Below are positions 27,202 to 34,919 of a DNA stretch of 44,985 nt, piece by piece. Source of the stretch: Maritalea sp047634455 (GTDB taxonomy: Bacteria; Pseudomonadota; Alphaproteobacteria; Rhizobiales; Devosiaceae); NCBI RefSeq assembly GCF_047634455.1, contig NZ_JBLIAI010000019.1, forward strand, positions 1 through 44,985, in the 5' to 3' direction. The translations under genes were made by a program, and so were the position numbers. Under the pieces are notes generated by a model. The model worked only from the letters and a program-made list of their open reading frames with translations, was not told the DNA's origin and did no database searches. Every line of letters starts with the position of its first letter. The stretch's first letter is position 1.

Positions 27202-28631
27202 GACGCCACTGAAATCGCTTTGATTTCGAGGAAATCTTCCAGCCCGTAATGCCCACCTTCTCGGCCTGTTCCAGACATTTTATAGCCGCCAAACGGCGTC
27301 CCATAACCAATATCTGAATTATTGATATGCACCATCCCGGCGCGCAGTTTCCTTGCTATACGCATGGCTTTTTCAGCGTCGTTTGTTTGCACGGCAGCGG
27401 CCAAACCGTAATCGGTATCATTTGCAATCGAGATTGCTTCATCTTCAGTATCGAACGGTATCAGGGCAACGACCGGACCAAAAACTTCTTCTCGCGCAAT
27501 CCGCATGTTGTTATTGACGTTGCCGAACACTGTTGGCTTTACAAAATAGCCAAGTTCGAGCCCCTCGGGTCGGCCCGTTCCACCTGCCAAAAGTGTTGCA
27601 CCTTCGTCAATTCCGGCCTGAATTAGGGACTGAACCCGATCAAATTGCAGCTGCGAAACCAGCGGACCTATATGGTGGCCCTCTTTGTTCGGATCACCGA
27701 CGGGCTGCCCGTTTGCAGCGTCCGCCGCCACTCGCATCGCTTCAGCATAAATTGATCGTTCAACCAACATGCGGGTGCGCGCATTACAGCTTTGCCCGGT
27801 GTTCGAAAACACCCGACGTGTTTCCCGTTTGACGGTATCGAGTGCACCTTCTTCGTCAAAAATGATGTTTGGCGATTTTCCGCCAAGTTCGAGCGTAACT
27901 TTTTTGACGTTTTCTGCGGCATCGCGAGAAACCGCAATCCCTGCCCGTGTTGACCCGGTAAACGACATCATCGCAACATCTGGGTGTCGCGACAAAGCGG
28001 CCCCAACGTTCAGACCGTCGCCATTTACAAGATTAAACACGCCCGCTGGCACCCCGGCTTCGTCTAAAATCTCAGCATAAAGGATTGCATTGAGCGGTGT
28101 GACTTCGCTTGGCTTCAACACGACAGTGCAGCCGGTTGCTAAAGCGGGCAGCACTTTGAGCGCAATCTGGTTTATCGGCCAATTCCAAGGTGTTATCAGT
28201 CCACAAACGCCAATTGGCTCCTTGAAAATCAAGTCACCATTCGCCTCTTTGGATTCAAACTCAAATCCCTCAAGCGCCTCGATGAAGCCTTCCAAATGCC
28301 CCACACCAACGCCGGCCTGCGCACCGTGTGCCAATTTGTGTGGCGCGCCCAATTCAAGCTTAATAGCTTCTGCGACTTCGCCTTTTCGCCGCTTATAGAC
28401 GTCCAAAATCCGCTTGAGCAGCGCGAGCCGCTCCTGCTTGGTTGTTTGCGAAAAGGTTTCAAACGCCTTTTTTGCGGCGGCGACAGCATTATCGACGTCC
28501 ACTTGCGATCCAAGTGAAATAATTGCCACTTTTTCTTCAATCGCCGGATTAATCACATCAAAGTCATTTGGCGTCGCTGGTGCGACCCATTTGCCATCGA
28601 TGTAGAATTCGCGTTTTTCGATAATTGTCAT
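27198..28631 (-). CDS. NAD(P)-dependent aldehyde dehydrogenase, probable aminoaldehyde dehydrogenase
   Basis: This full-length 477-residue ALDH has active-site Cys282 in NTGQSCNARTR, general base Glu248 in VTLELGGKSPN, and oxyanion Asn150 in ITPWNWP. In this locus it would oxidise the aldehydes made by the PuuB oxidases and the aminotransferase (gamma-glutamyl-aminobutyraldehyde or 4-aminobutanal), the role of PuuC in enterobacteria. Sequence alone does not fix that. I chose ATG 28631, with GAGGA nine bases upstream; the ATG at 28640 is too close to that site. It lies 48 bases after the agmatinase-like gene and is probably co-transcribed with it. Confidence 0.9.
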   Translation of the reverse strand: MTIIEKREFYIDGKWVAPATPNDFDVINPAIEEKVAIISLGSQVDVDNAVAAAKKAFETFSQTTKQERLALLKRILDVYKRRKGEVAEAIKLELGAPHKLAHGAQAGVGVGHLEGFIEALEGFEFESKEANGDLIFKEPIGVCGLITPWNWPINQIALKVLPALATGCTVVLKPSEVTPLNAILYAEILDEAGVPAGVFNLVNGDGLNVGAALSRHPDVAMMSFTGSTRAGIAVSRDAAENVKKVTLELGGKSPNIIFDEEGALDTVKRETRRVFSNTGQSCNARTRMLVERSIYAEAMRVAADAANGQPVGDPNKEGHHIGPLVSQLQFDRVQSLIQAGIDEGATLLAGGTGRPEGLELGYFVKPTVFGNVNNNMRIAREEVFGPVVALIPFDTEDEAISIANDTDYGLAAAVQTNDAEKAMRIARKLRAGMVHINNSDIGYGTPFGGYKMSGTGREGGHYGLEDFLEIKAISVAS

Positions 28632-28679
28632 GTCGAACATTCCTCAAACAAATGGATTAATACCGCAATCAAGCGCGAC

Positions 28680-29633
28680 CTATTCAAGCGCCTTTTTGTG
28701 CGCCATTAAGCAAAGCCAATCATGCGCAACAGTTGCGGCTGCGATTGCGGTGATTTCTGAATGATCATAGGCGGGCGAAACTTCCACCACGTCCATACCA
28801 ATTAGGTTCAAACTACCAAGACCTCGCAAGATTTCAAGTGCTTGCCACGTCGCCAGACCACCGACCACCGGAGTGCCGGTGCCGGGTGCAAAAGCCGGAT
28901 CCAAGCAATCTATGTCAAAACTGATATAGGCGGGACGGTCGCCCACACGCTGCAAAATACTTGTTATCGCATCATCCACGCCGTTGCGATGCACCCAAGG
29001 GGCGGTCAAAATTTCAATACCATGCGGATCATCATTGTGCGTACGGATTCCAATTTGAATCGAATGTTTCGCATCAATCACCCCATCATCCACGCCGCGG
29101 GTAAACATGGTGCCGTGATCAAGATGGTCCGGCGTCACGTCCCATGTATCACTGTGTGCGTCAAACTGGATCAGCGCGACCGGACCGTATTTTTCGGCAT
29201 GCGCTTTTATCAACGGATAGGAAATGAAATGATCGCCACCCAAGGTGAGCATTTTGGCGTTTTGAGCAATGATGTTGCGCGCATGTTCTTCGATTGCGGC
29301 TGGAATGCTTGATTGTTGCTGGGGGGTCAAATAGCAGTCGCCAAAGTCAACCACACCCAGTTGCTCAAAAGGATCTGTCCCGAAAGGGAAAGCCTTCAGC
29401 TCCGCCAATTGCACCGACGCGGCGCGAATTGCTTGTGGCCCCAATCGACACCCAGAGCGATGGCTAACTGAGCCATCATAGGGCACGCCAGACACAACCA
29501 CGTCAGCCCCGGCAATGTCTTTGCTGTATTTACGGCGTAGAAAACTCAAAACACCCGCATAGGTCATTTCAGGCACCCGACCGGTCAGCTGTGTTGCTTG
29601 GATTGCTTGGTCGCCTTTTGGTGCTGTAGACAT
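28680..29633 (-). CDS. speB: Agmatinase-family ureohydrolase
   Basis: This Mn-dependent ureohydrolase would convert agmatine to putrescine and urea. All metal-ligand motifs are intact: LGGDHFIS, FDAHSDTWD and SFDIDCLDPAFAPG. ATG 29633 follows a strong GGAGG seven bases upstream, giving 317 residues; the longer frame crosses the operator region. Relatives act on guanidinobutyrate or related guanidino compounds, so agmatine is likely but not proven. It is divergent from the second GntR regulator, and its promoter region carries two copies of the TTTGATCAAA palindrome, implying direct control by that regulator. It feeds putrescine into the rest of the locus. Confidence 0.88.
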   Translation of the reverse strand: MSTAPKGDQAIQATQLTGRVPEMTYAGVLSFLRRKYSKDIAGADVVVSGVPYDGSVSHRSGCRLGPQAIRAASVQLAELKAFPFGTDPFEQLGVVDFGDCYLTPQQQSSIPAAIEEHARNIIAQNAKMLTLGGDHFISYPLIKAHAEKYGPVALIQFDAHSDTWDVTPDHLDHGTMFTRGVDDGVIDAKHSIQIGIRTHNDDPHGIEILTAPWVHRNGVDDAITSILQRVGDRPAYISFDIDCLDPAFAPGTGTPVVGGLATWQALEILRGLGSLNLIGMDVVEVSPAYDHSEITAIAAATVAHDWLCLMAHKKALE

Positions 29634-29655
29634 AAAATCGCCTCCACTTGATATA

Positions 29656-29690
29656 ATTTGATCAAATATTGCTTTTTGATCAAATGTCAA
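29656..29690. promoter_or_regulatory. Two palindromic operator sites between speB and gntR-2
   Basis: Site 1 is ATTTGATCAAAT (29656-29667), a perfect 12-base palindrome. Site 2 is TTTGATCAAA (29675-29684). The centres are 18 bases apart. A minus-strand TTGACA (29690-29685) abuts site 2 as a possible speB -35 element, and a plus-strand TATAAT (29652-29657) overlaps site 1. Both layouts would allow repression of both promoters. Confidence 0.6.
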
Positions 29691-29727
29691 GCATATTGGA
29701 AAAAACGCAACACGGATTGAGCATAAT

Positions 29728-30414
29728 ATGGATCTACCGCCACAAGAGCTAGACGATGTCAACATTCCCACCCATGAGCGCCTTTATCGTGATTTGCGGG
29801 AACGTTTATTATTTGGCCAATTTCGCCCGGGAATGTCGGTCACGCTGCAAGGAATTGCGGACGATCATGATGTAAGCTTGACCCCTGTGCGCGAAGCAAT
29901 CCGACGGCTGGTTGCCGAGGGAGCGCTCGAAATGCACGGGAATCGGCGCATATCCGTTCCCGAGATGGACGAGAAGCGCATTGATGAGATTTTAGCGGTT
30001 CGGCTGATGTTGGAGCCGGAATTGGCAAAGCGTGCGATCACAAATGCAGATGTTAAATTGCTCGGCGCCATTGATGATCAAATGGACAAAGCCATTCAAG
30101 AAGGCAGTGTTGATGATTATTTGAAATGCAATTTCGCGTTCCACTTTGCGCTCTACCGGGCATCAAATGCCAACATCATGATTTCGATTGCGGAAAGCTT
30201 GTGGCTGCAAATGGCGCCTTATATGCGCGTCGTTTGTGGTCGTGTTGGCACCAGCAATCTTGAAGACCAACACAAGCGGGCTATTTCGGCGATAGAGGCC
30301 CAAAATATTGGCGCATTGCAGGCAGCAATAATTGAGGACATTTCCTCAGGGGCAACATTTGTGCGCACCACACCTCAAATTGAAAATGAAACAAATTTGA
30401 TTGACAAATCATAA
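29728..30414 (+). CDS. GntR-family transcriptional regulator with FCD domain (regulator 2)
   Basis: This 228-residue protein has a winged helix (LRERLLFGQFRPGMSVTLQG, then LTPVREAIRRLVAEGALEMHG) followed by an FCD domain with NFAFHFALYRAS. It is clearly homologous to the regulator at 26470, suggesting an old duplication together with the puuA and puuB genes. It is divergent from speB and directly upstream of the second puuA operon. Palindromes of the same sequence flank it on both sides, the strongest evidence that it controls speB, itself and puuA-2. The effector is unknown; a polyamine or its gamma-glutamyl derivative is the natural guess. The ribosome site is weak. Confidence 0.91.
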   Translation: MDLPPQELDDVNIPTHERLYRDLRERLLFGQFRPGMSVTLQGIADDHDVSLTPVREAIRRLVAEGALEMHGNRRISVPEMDEKRIDEILAVRLMLEPELAKRAITNADVKLLGAIDDQMDKAIQEGSVDDYLKCNFAFHFALYRASNANIMISIAESLWLQMAPYMRVVCGRVGTSNLEDQHKRAISAIEAQNIGALQAAIIEDISSGATFVRTTPQIENETNLIDKS

Positions 30415-30431
30415 TTTGATCAAATTATATA
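30401..30431 (+). promoter_or_regulatory. Promoter with 18-base palindromic operator before puuA-2
   Basis: A TTGACA (30401-30406) and a TATATA (30426-30431) are separated by 19 bases. The perfect palindrome ATAATTTGATCAAATTAT (30411-30428) fills the space between them and overlaps the gntR-2 stop codon. Its core is identical to the speB/gntR-2 sites. The 13-mer ATTTGATTGACAA overlaps the left side (30395-30407). Confidence 0.6.
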
Positions 30432-30466
30432 GCACATCCATTTTGATTGGATGGCAAGGGAAGAAT

Positions 30467-31834
30467 ATGTCACAAAACCCAGAATGGATGAAGCTCATCC
30501 CCGAACACGCCACTCAGTGGCTTGCAAACCGCCGCGTTGAAGAAGTTGAATGTATTGTGCCTGATATGGTGGGCATATCGCGTGGTAAAACCATGCCTGC
30601 GAAGAAATTCTCCGAAACTGGCCGCACCTACCTGCCAACCTCCATATTCTATCAAACCGTCACCGGTGCCTATGCTGACATGGACATAAAGGACCAATGG
30701 ACGGAAACGGACATGGTTTTAAAGCCAGATATGAGCACGGCATGTGCTGCGCCGTGGACGGAAGACATCATTTTGCAAGTGATTCACGATCTTGAAACCA
30801 CCGATGGCGAGCCGATTTCAGTTGCGCCACGTAACGTTTTGAAGCGCGTTCTGTCGTTTTATGAAGCAGAGGGTTGGCAGCCAATCGTTGCGCCTGAGAT
30901 GGAATTTTATCTGACGCATCCCAACACAGACCCTAACGAGGCTATTGAGCCCCCCATCGGGCGGACGGGTCGCAAGGGTATCGGCAGACAAGCTTACTCG
31001 ATGGTTGCCGTGGACGAATATGGTCCTGTTATCGACGATATCTATGACTTTGCTGAAGCGCAGGGGTTAGAAATCGATGCCATCATTCAAGAAGGTGGTG
31101 CTGGGCAAATTGAAATCAATCTGCAACACGGAAACCCGCTCAAATTGGCGGACGAGGTGTTTTATTTCAAACGTACAATCCGCGAGGCCGCCCTGCGAAA
31201 TAATTGCTTTGCGACCTTTATGGCGAAGCCAATGCGCGACGAACCCGGCAGTGCAATGCATATTCACCAAAGTGTTGTGGACATCAAAACCGGCAAAAAC
31301 ATCTTTTCCAACGCAGACGGTACAGAGTCACCTTACTTTTGGAGTTTCCTTGGCGGGCAACAAGCCCATCTTGAATCCGCTGTTCCAATTCTTGCGCCTT
31401 ATGTGAATTCTTATCGTCGGTTCAAAGCTGACGATTCTTCTCCAGCAAATATTGAGTGGGCTGCTGACAATAGAACAACAGGCATTCGCATACCGATTTC
31501 AAATGCAGAATCGCGACGGGTCGAAAACCGCATCGTTGGCATGGATTGCAACCCCTATTTAGCAATCGCCGCCAGCCTCGCATGTGGATTTTTGGGCATG
31601 AAAGACGGCACAAAACCGCGTCCGCAAAGAACCGGCGACGCCTATAAAGACGGCGTTACATTGCCCCAATCAATCAATGAAGCGATGCCAGGTTTTGCCG
31701 AAAACCAGGCTCTGCGTGATCTATTGGGCGAAGATTTTTGCAAAGTCTATGAAGGCATCAAGAATCAGGAAATCAACGAATTTTTGGGCGAAATCTCCGC
31801 TTGGGAGCGCGAGCATCTGTTGCTCAACGTCTAG
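30467..31834 (+). CDS. puuA: Glutamine synthetase-family protein, probable gamma-glutamylpolyamine synthetase (copy 2)
   Basis: This is a second GS-fold ligase of 455 residues. Motifs are MVGISRGKTMPAKKF at the N-terminus, QEGGAGQIEINLQHG, SAMHIHQSVVD, DNRTTGIRIPI and RRVENRIVGMDCNPYLAIAA. It lacks the adenylylation-site tail of GlnA. It is well diverged from copy 1 (455 against 461 residues, different N-terminus), so substrate specificity may differ. ATG 30467 has AAGGGAAG upstream; the open frame from 30401 includes the operator. The stop codon TAG is formed by the host TA plus the first G of an inserted element. It probably heads an operon with the aminotransferase and second oxidase. Confidence 0.9.
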   Translation: MSQNPEWMKLIPEHATQWLANRRVEEVECIVPDMVGISRGKTMPAKKFSETGRTYLPTSIFYQTVTGAYADMDIKDQWTETDMVLKPDMSTACAAPWTEDIILQVIHDLETTDGEPISVAPRNVLKRVLSFYEAEGWQPIVAPEMEFYLTHPNTDPNEAIEPPIGRTGRKGIGRQAYSMVAVDEYGPVIDDIYDFAEAQGLEIDAIIQEGGAGQIEINLQHGNPLKLADEVFYFKRTIREAALRNNCFATFMAKPMRDEPGSAMHIHQSVVDIKTGKNIFSNADGTESPYFWSFLGGQQAHLESAVPILAPYVNSYRRFKADDSSPANIEWAADNRTTGIRIPISNAESRRVENRIVGMDCNPYLAIAASLACGFLGMKDGTKPRPQRTGDAYKDGVTLPQSINEAMPGFAENQALRDLLGEDFCKVYEGIKNQEINEFLGEISAWEREHLLLNV

Positions 31835-32094
31835 GGTCTGGACTGAATTGAGAAAAGGTCTGGATTGGGTGCAAAATAGACTGATTTGAGGAGAGAAACG
31901 AAAGCGATTTTCATATCGGTGAGGCTTTTCGACGCTGAAGCAGCCTGTTTTGCATCCAACCCGAAAGGCAGCATTCAATTTTGCCAGTTTGCGTTGAAAT
32001 ATCCTCATTGACAGCAAGTCAATTCGGCCCATTCGCCTAAATCTGATCAAACTTGAACTGCTGTCCAGATCATTTCTCAATTGAGTTCAGACCC
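31834..32094. mobile_element. MITE-like non-autonomous element with TA target duplication
   Basis: The ends 31832-31855 and 32073-32096 are inverted repeats, 22 of 24 positions identical, beginning TAGGGTCTG. The outermost TA on each side fits a TA target-site duplication as made by IS630/Tc1-mariner transposases. The 261-base interior has no credible gene, only a minus-strand open frame running out into puuA-2. Removing the element and one TA restores a TAA stop for puuA-2 and leaves 16 bases to the aminotransferase ATG. The autonomous partner is not in the window. Confidence 0.8.
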
Positions 32095-32113
32095 TAATAA
32101 GATTGGAAAACCA

Positions 32114-33505
32114 ATGAACTATATCGACAACCATTTACCAACCGAACAGCTGCAAGCGCTGGATGCGGCCCACCATATTCATCCGTTTTCTGATATGGGC
32201 GATTTGAACGCCAAAGGCACCCGGATTATCACGCGTGCCGATGGCGCTTACATTTGGGACAGCGACGGCAACAAACTGCTTGATGGCATGGCTGGTCTTT
32301 GGTGCGTAAATGTGGGCTACGGTCGGCAAGAATTAGTTGACGCTGCGACCAAGCAAATGATGCAACTGCCCTATTATAATTCATTTTTCCAGTCCACCAA
32401 CGTGCCGGCAATCGAATTGAGCGCAAAACTTGCGGAACTTGCGCCCGGCGATTTGAACCATGTTTTTTATGCAGGTTCGGGTTCTGAAGCCAATGACACC
32501 AACATTCGCATGGTGCGCCACTATTGGGCATCGCTGGGCAAACCTGATAAAAAGGTGATCATTTCTCGGCACAATGCCTATCATGGGTCAACTGTTGCGG
32601 CCGCAAGTTTGGGCGGCATGGGCTTTATGCACGCGCAAGGTGGTTTGCCAATCCCAGACATTACGCACATTGCACAGCCTTATTGGTATGCTGAAGGTGG
32701 CGACCTTTCGCCTGAAGAGTTTGGGTTGAAGTGCGCGCAGGCATTGGAAACTGAAATTGAACGTTTGGGCGAAGACAAAGTTGCGGCCTTTATTGGTGAA
32801 CCCATTCAGGGTGCTGGTGGGGTTATTATTCCGCCTTCAACCTATTGGCCTGAAATCCAGAGGATTTGCGATAAGTATGAAATCTTGTTGATTGCTGATG
32901 AGGTCATTTGTGGCTTTGGTCGCACCGGCAATTGGTTCGGCAGCCAAACGTTCAACATTCGCCCCGATATTATGACAATCGCCAAGGGCTTGAGTTCGGG
33001 ATATTTGCCGATTGGTGGGTCAATGGTTGCAGACCATGTTGCCGAGGTGCTTGCACAAAAGGGCGGGGAATTTGCTCACGGTTACACCTATTCTGGTCAC
33101 CCTGTAGCGGCGGCAGTCGCCCTTGAAAATCTACGCATTCTTGATGAAGAAAAAATCGTAGAGACCGCATCAACAAAAATTGCGCCGTACCTGAAAGACA
33201 AGTGGGAACAGTTTGCTGATCATCCTCTTGTTGGGGAAGCACGGATTTGCGGCATGGTGGCTGGTTTGGAATTAACGCCAGATAAGTCTGCACGTGCGGC
33301 GTTCAAAACGCCATTAGGAACTGCTGGCAATATCTGTCGCGACTTTGCCAACAAAAATGGTCTGGTGATGCGCGCCGTGCGCGATGGGTTGATCATTTCG
33401 CCACCCCTGATCATTTCTCTTATGCAAGTTGACGAGCTGATCGACAAGGTTGGCCGTGTTCTTGATCAAGCACACACCAAAATGCGCCAAGCAGGCATGC
33501 TCTAA
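32114..33505 (+). CDS. spuC: Class III aminotransferase, putrescine-pyruvate (SpuC-like)
   Basis: This PLP-dependent transaminase has 463 residues. The cofactor lysine is K291 in TIAKGLSSGYLP, with D262 in IADEVICGFGRTG and the phosphate-binding GSGSEANDT. Its sequence closely follows Pseudomonas SpuC along its whole length (MAGLWCVNVGYGR, HNAYHGSTVAAASLGGM, HIAQPYWYAEGGD), which converts putrescine to 4-aminobutanal. Omega-amino-acid:pyruvate aminotransferases are the alternative. The frame opens at a TTG at 32081 inside the mobile element; ATG 32114 with a modest GGAAAA site is the natural start. The element now separates it from puuA-2 and may change its expression. The second oxidase follows 17 bases on. 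Confidence 0.9.
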   Translation: MNYIDNHLPTEQLQALDAAHHIHPFSDMGDLNAKGTRIITRADGAYIWDSDGNKLLDGMAGLWCVNVGYGRQELVDAATKQMMQLPYYNSFFQSTNVPAIELSAKLAELAPGDLNHVFYAGSGSEANDTNIRMVRHYWASLGKPDKKVIISRHNAYHGSTVAAASLGGMGFMHAQGGLPIPDITHIAQPYWYAEGGDLSPEEFGLKCAQALETEIERLGEDKVAAFIGEPIQGAGGVIIPPSTYWPEIQRICDKYEILLIADEVICGFGRTGNWFGSQTFNIRPDIMTIAKGLSSGYLPIGGSMVADHVAEVLAQKGGEFAHGYTYSGHPVAAAVALENLRILDEEKIVETASTKIAPYLKDKWEQFADHPLVGEARICGMVAGLELTPDKSARAAFKTPLGTAGNICRDFANKNGLVMRAVRDGLIISPPLIISLMQVDELIDKVGRVLDQAHTKMRQAGML

Positions 33506-33522
33506 CCATAACGGGGTCCCGA

Positions 33523-34827
33523 ATGGCCATGGATGTACTCACCGCCAACGACGTCGCGGGCGCATACCCTGCGTCCTATTATGCAGCAACCGTCAAACAA
33601 CTCGCGCCGTTTCCCACCTTACGCGGGGATATTGTGGCTGACGTTGTGGTGGTTGGCGGCGGCTTCACCGGTTTGTCGACGGCGCTGCATCTGGCAGAGC
33701 GCGGTTATGATGTTGTTGTGGTGGACGCACAACGTGTCGGTTGGGGGGCGTCTGGGCGCAATGGCGGGCAACTTGGTTCGGGCCAACGGGTGGAGCAAGA
33801 TGCACTTGAGAAGATGCTCGGACGCGACAATGCCCACCTGCTTTGGAGATTTGCCGAACAGTCCAAAGATTTGGTCAAATCTTTGGTCAAAAAACACAAA
33901 ATCGAGTGTGACCTAACACCTGGCATTATTCACGCTGACCATCGCAAACGCTATGTGGCTGAAAGTCGGCGATATGTCGACAAGCTGCAAGCCGAGTATG
34001 GCTACGATCAAATCCGGTTCGTTGAGCGCGACGAGTTGCGGCACATGGTTGATTCTCCTGCCTATCATGGCGGCTCGATCGACATGGGTGCGGCGCATTT
34101 GCACCCTTTGAGTCTCGCCTTGGGCATGGCCGATGCAGCGCAAAAAGCTGGCACTCGAATTTTTGAAAATAGCCGCGTCACTGAGATTGACGAAGCTGCA
34201 CGTAAAGTGGTCACCGCCCAAGGCTCTATCACCGCAAAACACATTGTATTGGGTTGCAACGGCTATTTGGGTGATTTGAACGGGCAAACTGCCAAGCGCG
34301 TTATGCCGATCAACAATTTTATCATTGCCACCGAGCCGCTGGGCAGCAACACAGCGCCAGCGGTTTTTGCTGATAAACTGGCGGTAGCTGACAGTAAGTT
34401 TGTCGTCAATTATTTCCGCATGTCGGCGGACAATCGCCTATTGTTTGGCGGTGGTGAAAGCTACGGTTACAAATTTCCCGCTGACATTTCTGGCTTAGTG
34501 CGCAAATGCATGCTGGAGATATTCCCCCAACTTGAAGGCACCAAAATTGATTATGCATGGGGCGGTACGCTCGCCATCACCATTAATCGGATGCCGCATT
34601 TCGCCCGTTTGGCGAAAAACATCTATTCAGCATCGGGCTATTCTGGTCATGGCGTTGGCATGGCCACATTAGCGGGGCAAATCATGGCTGAAACAATTGC
34701 TGGCACTGCAGAACGTTTTGACGTTTTGGCGAACGTGCCAACACATAGGTTCCCCGGCGGCGTTGGGTTGCGCACACCTTTGCTGATACTGGCCATGACC
34801 TATTATGCGTTGCGCGACAAACTGTAG
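33523..34827 (+). CDS. puuB: FAD-dependent amine oxidase, gamma-glutamylputrescine oxidase type (copy 2)
   Basis: This 434-residue DAO-family oxidase is a paralogue of the one at 23723. The FAD-binding fold is VVGGGFTGLSTALHLAERGY, then VGWGASGRNGGQ, and the C-terminal FAD contact is YSASGYSGHGVG. It follows the aminotransferase by 17 bases, as last gene of the plus-strand polyamine operon. Together with puuA-2 it could run a second gamma-glutamyl pathway, or it could oxidise another amine; PuuB/OrdL relatives accept varied substrates. The GTFs and hydrolases seen in full Puu clusters (PuuD) are absent. Confidence 0.89.
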   Translation: MAMDVLTANDVAGAYPASYYAATVKQLAPFPTLRGDIVADVVVVGGGFTGLSTALHLAERGYDVVVVDAQRVGWGASGRNGGQLGSGQRVEQDALEKMLGRDNAHLLWRFAEQSKDLVKSLVKKHKIECDLTPGIIHADHRKRYVAESRRYVDKLQAEYGYDQIRFVERDELRHMVDSPAYHGGSIDMGAAHLHPLSLALGMADAAQKAGTRIFENSRVTEIDEAARKVVTAQGSITAKHIVLGCNGYLGDLNGQTAKRVMPINNFIIATEPLGSNTAPAVFADKLAVADSKFVVNYFRMSADNRLLFGGGESYGYKFPADISGLVRKCMLEIFPQLEGTKIDYAWGGTLAITINRMPHFARLAKNIYSASGYSGHGVGMATLAGQIMAETIAGTAERFDVLANVPTHRFPGGVGLRTPLLILAMTYYALRDKL

Positions 34828-34831
34828 AACA

Positions 34832-34847
34832 GCCACATATATGTGGC
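34832..34847. promoter_or_regulatory. 16-base perfect palindrome after puuB-2
   Basis: GCCACATATATGTGGC is a perfect palindrome five bases after the puuB-2 stop. It may be a weak terminator hairpin (followed by ATTTCC, a poor T-run) or an operator 39 bases upstream of the FNR box centre. I cannot decide between these. Confidence 0.4.
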
Positions 34848-34871
34848 ATTTCCACGCAAATTGATCTCTAT

Positions 34872-34885
34872 TTGATTTATATCAA
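34872..34885 (+). promoter_or_regulatory. FNR/FnrL-type binding site before ubiT
   Basis: TTGATTTATATCAA matches the FNR consensus TTGAT-N4-ATCAA at every fixed position. Its centre lies 41.5 bases before the A of the ubiT ATG. FNR activates class II promoters from -41.5, so transcription could start at the initiation codon itself. The genes downstream work without oxygen, which fits oxygen-responsive control. Confidence 0.75.
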
Positions 34886-34919
34886 GTTCGCATTCCCACG
34901 TCAGGCGTATCGATTTGCC

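Noticed and set aside
31721..32080. Minus-strand open frame of 119 codons across the mobile element
   Set aside because: It runs out of the element into the antisense of puuA-2 and resembles no transposase.
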